From Macrotis lagotis (Eukaryota; Chordata; Mammalia; Peramelemorphia; Peramelidae): a DNA stretch of 64,000 bases. Positions 57,114 through 64,000 of this stretch are shown piece after piece (position 1 is the first letter of the stretch; every line of letters begins with the position of its first letter). The notes under the pieces are model-generated. The model was not told the DNA's origin. It searched no databases and saw only the letters and a program-made list of their open reading frames with translations. The DNA is taken from the NCBI RefSeq assembly GCF_037893015.1, contig NC_133663.1:3981378-4045377 (forward strand), given 5' to 3'. Position numbers and translations under genes: made by a program.

Positions 57114-57440
57114 AAAAAAATCCTCAAATAATGGCCATTCAGTCTTAAAGATCTCATAGAAGGCAGTGGGGAGCTGACCACTTCGCAGAGTAGCCACTAC
57201 ACTTTGGATAACTTGAATTGTTAGGAAATTGGAAATTTCCCAAATGACTTGTGCCAAACCTAGATCCTTTTCCACTCATTAATCCTTGTCTTGCTTTTCT
57301 ATCATCTATATTAACATTGCCATATTGCTAACTGCAATCCTGCTTTGCTGTTTCTCACAAAGGACACACATCTCCTTGCCTTTGTGTCTTTCCCCGGTTG
57401 TCTTTTATGTCTTGAATTTTCCCTTCCTCTCCTTCCTTTA

Positions 57441-58868
57441 TTCAGTATGCCAGCAAATTTGGAAAACTCAACAGTAGTTACTGAATTGGAAAAGATCAGT
57501 TTATGTCCTTATCCTAAAGAAAGATAAGGCCAAGGCATGTTCAAATTCTTACCAATTGCACTCATTTCACATGCCAGTCAGATTGTACCTAAAATTCTGG
57601 CAGCATCAGCTTTTGTGAGAAGAGTTGTCTGGTTTTTGAAGGGGCAGAAGAACTAGAGACCAAATTGCCAGTATTTTCTGGATAATGGAAAAAAGCAAGG
57701 GAGTTTTAAAAAAATCAACTTCCGGGGGGCAGCTAGGTGGCACAGTGGATAAAGCACTGGCCCTGGAGTCAGGAGTACCTGGGTTCAAATCCCATCTCAG
57801 ACACTTAATAATTACCTAGTTGTGTGGCCCTGGGCAAGCCACTTAACCCCATTTGCCTTGCAAAAAAAAAAAATCAACTTCTGCTTCATTGACAGCAGTT
57901 AAGCCTTTGTGTAGATCACGACAAAATGACACAAGTCCTCAAAGAGAGGACAGTTCCAGATCACTTTGCTTGTCTCCTAGGAAATCTGCACACAGGTCAA
58001 GAAGCAACAGATAGAACTAAGACAACTGATTGGTTTAGGAATAGGAAAGTAATGGAACCTTATTTATTTAGCTTATCTACAAGCTGGATTAACCAAAAAG
58101 CTAGAATTAAGGTTGCTGGGGGAAATATTAACAATCTCAGATATGTAGGCAGTGCCATACTGATGGCAGAACGTGAAGAATTAATTCATTCTTGATGACA
58201 GTGAAAGAAGAGAGTGAAAAGCTAACTTGAAGTTTAACAATTAAAAAATCCTAATATCTTGACCACTGGTCCCACTTATAAATAGGTAGAAAATAAATGG
58301 AAACTGAGTCAGATTTTATATTTGGGGGTTCAAAGATCACTGCAGATGGAGACCACAGCCATTAATTAAAAGATATGTGCTCCTTGGAAGAAAAGATATG
58401 GTAAATCTGGACAGAAAACTAAGACAGAGATCAGATTGCCAACAAACAAAGCTGTTTTTTTTCCCCTTTCCAAGTAACAATGCATGGCTTTGACTATAAT
58501 GAAAGCTGAGAGTCCTAGAATCCATACTTTTGAATTGTGGTTCTGGAGAAAACTTTTGCAAGTCCCTTGGACAGCAAGGAAATCAAATAAGTCAAAACTT
58601 AGAGAAATTCATCCAGGCTATTCACTGGAAGGTCAAATACTGAGGCTGAAACTAATTCTTTTTCTACAAAATAAGAAGATAGGATTCATTGGAAAGTAAT
58701 CTGATATTGAGCAAAATTGAAGGAAAAGGTGATGTTGGGATGTTTGGTGTCATGGAAGCATTGTGAGCTTGGCCAGATTTTGAGAGATAATGGAGTATGG
58801 AAGGTGTGCTACAGTCCTTGGGATCATGGTATCAAATGCTACTGAGAGACTGAACAGCAACAACAATC
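57441..58868 (+). mobile_element. BovB/RTE LINE, 3' half, decayed
   Basis: Reverse-transcriptase text typical of BovB: VPDHFACLLGNLHTGQEATD, then TTDWF, RIKVAGGNINNLRYVGSAIL (active-site YADD has become YVGS) and LMAERE (frame at 57926-58195). Further on, FELWFWRKLLQVPWTARKSN and HPGYSLEGQILRLKL (58484-58699). It starts near CAAATTTGGAAAACTCAACAG and ends with CTGAGAGACTGAACAGCAAC, the expected RTE terminus with a CAACAA tail. The 5' half is missing; frameshifts and the altered active site make it inactive. A SINE is nested at 57723-57866. Confidence 0.92.
57723..57866 (+). repeat. tRNA-headed CORE-SINE nested in the BovB LINE
   Basis: AAAAAAATCAACTTC occurs at 57708-57722 and 57867-57881. 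GTACCTGGG variant, nearly the family consensus. It interrupts the BovB text where the frame reads ..INFCFID. Confidence 0.95.
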
Positions 58869-58869
58869 C

Positions 58870-59135
58870 TCTCAGCTTCCTTTGTTTCCCACAAGATTCA
58901 GCTCAAATCCCACCTTCTTCAGAAGATCTTTGGAGTCTGTCTCACTGCTGGAGCCTTCCCTTTGAGATTACCTTTGATTTAATCTATGTATATCCCCTCT
59001 TCCCATGTTGTCCCCTCCTTTACAATGGGAGCTCCTTAAGAATAGAGAATGATATTTTCCTTTTTTGTGTCCCCCTGAACTTAGCACCATGACAAATACA
59101 TGGTTTGTACTAAATGCTTGTGGCCTAGAAAACTC
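58870..59135 (+). repeat. L2-type LINE 3' end
   Basis: GATTCAGCTCAAATCCCACC, TTCAGAAGATCTTTGGAG, GGAGCTCCTTAAGAATAGAG, TTAGCACCATGACAAATAC and TACTAAATGCTTGTGG match L2 from the last codons to the terminus. It abuts the BovB tail. Confidence 0.7.
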
Positions 59136-59400
59136 CATATTAATTCTCTCTTTCAGCATAATAACATTCCATCATATTCATGTTCCAGCTTGTTTAGCCA
59201 TTTTTCCAGTTGATGAACATGTACTTGGTTTCCAGTTCTTCACACATTTAAAAATAAATATTTTGGTTATGTGGGACATTTCCTCTGCCCCCAATTTGTT
59301 TAAAAAAATCTCCCTTAGATATATACCCAGGAATGAGATCTCTGAGTTTGCATATCTCTTTAGATGACCATTTTGGTTATCATAACCTACTGGTTAATCA
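59136..59400 (-). mobile_element. L1-type LINE fragment, reverse
   Basis: CATTCCATCATATTCATGTTCC, TTGTTTAGCCATTTTTCCAG, TTTCCAGTTCTTCACACATTT and AGATATATACCCAGGAATGAG correspond to the reversed L1 ORF2 end / 3' UTR. More diverged than the copy at 53.6 kb. Confidence 0.6.
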
Positions 59401-59700
59401 CCCTGTTTCATATCCCACACCAATCATTCCTTCAGGCAGACGTCAAAATGACATTTCTACAATGCATTTGATTATACCACACCTCTATTCAATAAAATCC
59501 AGTGGGTCCTGTTGATTCCTGAATCAAAAAGAAAACTCTGACTTAGAAAACCCTCTTTATAACCAGCCTCTCTACCTTGCCTTTCCATTGTTCCTAGACC
59601 TTATACATCCTCCCTCTGCAATCTATTCTACAATCTAATGACATTGAGCTTCTTGCTGTTCCTCCCATGAGACATTTTATCTCCCAACTTAGAGAGCTTT
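59401..59700 (+). repeat. L2-type LINE fragment
   Basis: ATTTGATTATACCACACCTC, CAATAAAATCCAGTGGGTCC, AACCAGCCTCTCTACCTTGCC and CTTGCTGTTCCTCCCATG match an L2 segment upstream of its 3' end. Confidence 0.5.
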
Positions 59701-59768
59701 TACTTCAAAGAAACAGTGAAAGGTGCCAAAAGATACCAAAGAAAAAAGCAGACCCCCCCTGTGAGGCA

Positions 59769-59769
<1 letters not shown>

Positions 59770-59817
<48 letters not shown>
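59770..59817. repeat. (CA)n microsatellite, about 48 bp
   Basis: A pure AC run of about 23 units. Confidence 0.97.
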
Positions 59818-59821
<4 letters not shown>

Positions 59822-60079
59822 TTTATTCATTAAGGCTAATGTTGAAGTTTACTCATGAGACCAGTCCTAGGTGGCAGCAGAACAGTGGGAGATCTCTGCA
59901 CCACCCTTAGGTCAGGTCAGAGATTATACAGAAAGAGAACAAAGGCTTCGTGTCTCACAGGGCCCAAGGTCACATCAAGTTCTCCTATGGGATAGTTGGG
60001 CTTCTTTGGGGGTTTACATTCTCTGTGGAGTCACGGATCACATTCTCACACACTCTGGCTTCCATCTTACAACATTCTT

Positions 60080-60215
60080 GTTTGCTCGTCCTCTCCCACT
60101 ACAGAACACAAACTCTTTGAAAGTAGGTATCATTTTGCTTTTCTTTGTATCCACAAGATTTATCACAGTGCCAGTCAGATAGTAGGCACTTAATGATTGC
60201 TAGCTGATTCCTGTC
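60080..60215 (+). repeat. L2-type LINE 3' end
   Basis: CAGAACACAAACTCTTTGAAAG, CTTTTCTTTGTATCCACAAG, TTATCACAGTGCCAGTCAG and TAGTAGGCACTTAATGATTGC are the terminal L2 blocks. Confidence 0.7.
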
Positions 60216-60574
60216 TCTAGAGACTTTGGCTTCTAATTTCTCCAGCCTCTGGCTTACAACAAATTCCTTTTTGTGTGCTGAGTTTGGGTTTGTTTATTTG
60301 TTGGGTTTCTATTTTCTTAATGAATGTGCAGTTCATTACATATGCATCTGTATCGAAGTCATAGGTAAATTCTCCTTTTCCTCTCTTTTAAACAGGTCTC
60401 TTTTCTGTCTTCAGAATTTTATTCTTGAGCATCTCCTCTACTGTTTGGGGTGAATTAGAGTTCACAGCATCCTCCTTTTCCCTTCTCTGAATCCTCTGAA
60501 GGCTGAGCTGTTCAGAACTAAGGGTGTATGTTGGGAATTCTTGAATTTCTTTTGTTTTCTCAGAGACAGGAGGC

Positions 60575-60800
60575 TTATTGATTGGAGCATTGACTTGGAT
60601 TCAGGAGAGATCTGAGTTCAAATCCTTGCCTCAGGCTGTTCCTACTGGTGTGACTGTAAACAAGTTGTGGCCTGTTTGCCTCACTTTCATCATTTACAAA
60701 GTGGGAATAATGATACTACCAACCTACCCAAATTAGTGTGAGGGTAAATGAGATGGTATTTGTAGAGTGCTCTGCCAACCATAACATGTTAGATAAATTG
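60575..60800 (+). repeat. MIR-type SINE, near full length
   Basis: TATTGATTGGAGCATTGACTTG, TTCAGGAGAGATCTGAGTTC, GTGTGACTGTAAACAAGTTG, CTCACTTTCATCATTTAC and GTGAGGGTAAATGAGATGG run in MIR order. Confidence 0.65.
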
Positions 60801-63339
60801 TAATTTGTATTTTTCTAATATGCGAGTGATTACTCCTTGGGTCCCGATAATATCTGCAATTTATCCCTATTGCTGAGAATGAGTCTAGGACAGCACCTCT
60901 CCTTATTACTTCCCCTACATTTCAAAGGATGAAATTTTCATTTATCAACAATTTGGTAACCGCATGTTAAATGAACTAGTGAAAAGGTGACATTAGCATG
61001 TGATAGACTAATAACTCCTATTTATATCAGCCTTTCCCTTATACAAAGCCCTTTCTTCACAACACCTGTGGGGTGGGGGTGGGGATAGTGCATGCATAAT
61101 GATCTCCATTTGATAGATAGAGGTAATGAGATTCTTTGTGTTTGCATAATTTAATATTTCAGTGAAAGCTACTTCCTTCATTGGTGTCGATCCCAACTCA
61201 CCCAAGTCTTCTTGGTCATTCCATGGGGATTTCTGCTGCTATATCATCAATACTTGGGCAATTTATGGGGTATGTACATGGAGTAGATTTATCCTAGTCT
61301 CTCCATCACAGGACCTTTAGAGAATCCATAAGGATCTTGACAGGTGAGGAAAATCCCAAAGCGATGTTTGTCAAACACTCCTGAGATGTGAATGAGGGAA
61401 CAGTTCTTTCCTGTTGGCCTCACCACTCTCTCAGCAGCTCAATCTTTTTCTGTTCAGAAGCCAAATTTGATGAGGAACTCTCTAGCTCCAGGTGTAGACA
61501 TTGGAGCCTCAGAACTACCAGAGGGCTGGGGGTCACCTAGTCAACTTGGCCAGGCTAAAAGCTGCCATCCAGAGTTTGCTGAGCACCTACTCTGAGGTTC
61601 ATCCTGCTCCCTTCTCAAATGGTCCATTCCACATAGGGTAGCCATCCAGTCTAAAGTTCCTTCTTACCAGCTTTTACCCAGGACTCCTCACTCTTCCCTC
61701 AAGGGTCAGGTAGATGCTATGGTAGGATCCTTTACTCTTCTTTGCCTGTTCCACCGTGCCTTACATTTAACTGGACCATCCAGAGACAATGACATCAAAA
61801 TACAATGGATGTTGCCAGTAATTGCCCTTTAAACAAGAAAAGAGAGGCCTCATCACTCTTTACCATTTCCAAAGAAACCAGAAATCAGAAATATCACAGG
61901 GACAAAATCAGAAAATATCACAGGGATATATTTAACTTTCATAATGCTCATTTAAGTGAAATCAAATGAGTTAATGGCCACAAAAGGGCTCAAAAGACTG
62001 GAAAGTCTTCCAGAAATGTGCAAAATTCTCCTCCTTAAAGTATTAATATTGTAATTGAGAACACTTAATGACATAGTCCTTGGCATTTACTTTTCATCCT
62101 CTAATCACTTAGATACACTGAAAAATTAATACAGGGAAGCTTTCTTTCTGATTATTGCTATATTTCTAATTAATTTCCTTTTCCTTTCTATGTTGAAGAG
62201 CCAACAAACCACAGCACTGTTAAGAGATTATTCCCGTCACAGTTTTGCAAATCACTTTTTGGAGCTCCTTAGAAAAGTGACATTTTCATTTGCTGCTATA
62301 GTGAATGCTCTGGAGCACAAGAGGCCTTGGGAGCTTTCTGTCTGGGTACCATTCACAAGCAAACAAGGGGAAGTGAGCAGAGCACAAAGCTAGTTTTCAT
62401 AAAGGCCAGGAGCAGCCGTGGCTTCCTTGTGCCAGACATAGGAAGAAGAGCAAGGTCCCATTACATCCTGCAGAAGTGGCCTCTGGGCTTTCTTCTGTGA
62501 CCATTTCTGCATTTCTGTCTTTAGACTTCTATTCAGGGGTGGTAAATGCATTAACTCTGCAGCCACTGCTAGTTTGATGGATGAAACCCAGAAAAAGCTT
62601 TTTTCTAAACACACTTTGCTTATTTGATGGATGTTTTCATTGTTGCCTTTTCCCTGGGGGGGCTCTTTGTGTGCAAAATGTCTCATCTGAATGCTGCCCT
62701 CCACCAATCCATTTTTATGTCATTTTAGATGTGTCCCATGTTCCTATTCTCATTGGAGTGAGAGCCTAGTCCTCTCATCAATCTATTGAAAAAGGCTCTG
62801 GCAGATACTTATATTTCTAATATGTGGGATGCTGCCCAGTATTATATTTTTATCCCCAAGACCAGAGGTTAGATGAAGGTTACTGCTCATCCAAGGAAAT
62901 ATTCAAGGGAAATATTTCATCTTGGAAATGTAGTCATTGTGTGACTGTATTTCTTTGTAGAATTTTATAAAAAATAAAGCAACATATTATGTATAAGTTC
63001 AAAAGGACCATCGAAGGGATCCAATCTAACCTTCCTATCTTCAGATAGAAATCCCAGTTGAGAAGCTGGGGTTTTTTTTTTCCTGTCTTCTGGCAAACTT
63101 CAAGGAAAAAACCATCTGCCCTCAATGCTTCCTCTTTCTTTCTACTAATGAATTCCTCAATCCATAGTTCATTTGACTCCTTCTCTATCATTCTGTTGAA
63201 ACTTCTCTTTCTCCAAAGTTACTAGTTACCTTTTCCTTTCTCCTCATGGCTTTCATTATGATATGTTATTAAAGTTTCCCTTCTGGCTTTGGGACCATTA
63301 TTCTCTCTCTCTCTTTCTTTTGGCTTGTTATCACAGAAT
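60801..63339. other. Mostly unassigned; one AT-rich repeat-free block
   Basis: 61900-62400 carries no repeat I know and is rich in TAAT/ATTA (TTAATGGCC, TATTAATATTG, TCTAATTAATTTCC). 63130-63260 has text like L2 ORF2 (CTTCTCTTTCTCCAAAGTTAC). No gene found. Confidence 0.3.
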
Positions 63340-63650
63340 TCCATAACTGAAAAGGGTCTCAGTAATAACCAAATCCAGTCAAGAATCAGTGAATTTAGTA
63401 TTGGGGGAATGAATCGTCTTCATGGTATACTCAAAAAGTATCATCCTTTGATGGCATCCCTAATTCACAATCTAGCAAGGCAGCTGAGTCCACGTTGGGA
63501 TAGCTCGAATTGTCTCAAAGATTTGCTTCACATTAGGTCTAAACTTACCTCTTTGAAACATCTATCTATTGTTTCTGGTTCTTCTCTCTAAGGGCCTATA
63601 GAAGTCTAATACCTCTTCTGGATAACAGTCTTTCCATTTTTTTTAAGGAC
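63340..63650 (+). repeat. CR1/L3-type LINE fragment
   Basis: TTGGGATAGCTCGAATTGTC, CATTAGGTCTAAACTTACC and GAAGTCTAATACCTCTTCTGG match the CR1/L3 3' region seen also at 50.8 kb. Confidence 0.55.
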
Positions 63651-63753
63651 TGATATCACCCTTTCCACTCATTTTTCTTCTCCTAGCTAAACACTCCTTT
63701 TATGTCATTAGCATAAATCATAAAATGTTAGAGGGGGAACCTCAGTGATCATC

Positions 63754-63975
63754 TGTTGTTGTTCATTTGTTGCACTTTGATTCTTCATACCTTCAGGGAC
63801 TACAGCACTCCAGACCCTTCTATCCTCCTCTGTTTTCCAAATGACACCATCTCTCTGTCTTGTCCTCTTGACCTTCAATCTTTCCCAACACCAGGGTCTT
63901 TTCTAAGAAGTTCTAGCTTCTCATTATGTGACCAAAGAATTTAAGCTTCAGCTTCAATAGTGTCCCTTCTAGTTA
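63754..63975 (-). mobile_element. BovB/RTE LINE 3' fragment, reverse
   Basis: TTGTTGTTCATTTGTTGCAC, GGGACTACAGCACTCCAGACC, CTTCAATCTTTCCCAACACC, AGGGTCTTTTCTAAG and AGCTTCAGCTTCAATAGTG are the reverse complement of the BovB C-terminal coding end and terminus. It runs to near the window's right edge; the boundary there is unclear. Confidence 0.82.
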
Positions 63976-64000
63976 ATAGTCTAAATTAATTTATTTAATT

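Noticed and set aside
5254-57866. tRNA genes at the repeated GGCAGCTAGGTGGC heads
   Set aside because: They have A- and B-box-like sites but no tRNA cloverleaf; they are SINE heads with tails and target duplications.
57926-58195. Host gene with a reverse-transcriptase-like protein
   Set aside because: It is the decayed BovB reading frame with an altered active site and a nested SINE directly upstream.

Overview
The window looks like nuclear DNA from a marsupial, probably an Australian one. The strongest sign is a SINE with a tRNA-like head (GGGGCAGCTAGGTGGC...), a MIR/CORE-type body and an A-rich tail. It occurs at least 13 times, mostly between clear target-site duplications. Marsupial-type L1s, a BovB/RTE LINE and old L2, CR1/L3 and MIR copies fit the same picture. 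Species was not determined.

Two protein-coding genes can be supported, and their 3' ends face each other. At the left edge, on the + strand, is the last coding exon of a P5B-type ATPase, most likely ATP13A5 (132-392), with a poly(A) signal at 613-618. On the - strand, three exons (12264-12126, 9044-8776, 7251-7150) encode a complete 169-residue PLAAT1-like protein of the LRAT/NlpC-P60 thiol acyltransferase/phospholipase family. All splice sites are canonical and the frame is continuous. From memory, this tail-to-tail order matches human chromosome 3q29. A splice acceptor lies directly before the PLAAT1 ATG, so at least one leader exon is missing. A CpG-rich stretch at about 18.2-18.95 kb, 6 kb upstream, is the best candidate promoter.

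From about 19 kb to the end I see no supported host gene. If synteny with human holds, this is the long interval between PLAAT1 and MB21D2. It is filled with L1 fragments (9.66-10.35, 12.59-14.38, 38.85-39.65, 46.3-48.55, 53.63-54.50 kb), a decayed BovB/RTE element (57.44-58.87 kb) and a second BovB fragment at the right edge. It also holds L2 and CR1/L3 remnants, many SINEs, microsatellites (the longest is a (GT)34 at 33963-34030) and a 0.5-kb TG-rich domain at 44.38-44.89 kb. Several non-repeat, AT-rich blocks could be conserved regulatory elements, but that cannot be tested from one sequence.

I found no new enzyme system, CRISPR array or RNA gene. The best leads are three SINE types that share one head but carry different 3' ends, one of them resembling the BovB 3' end; the PLAAT1 leader exon and CpG-rich promoter candidate; a short 7SL/Alu-like fragment that is out of place in a marsupial; and an L1 cluster with segments in opposite orientations.
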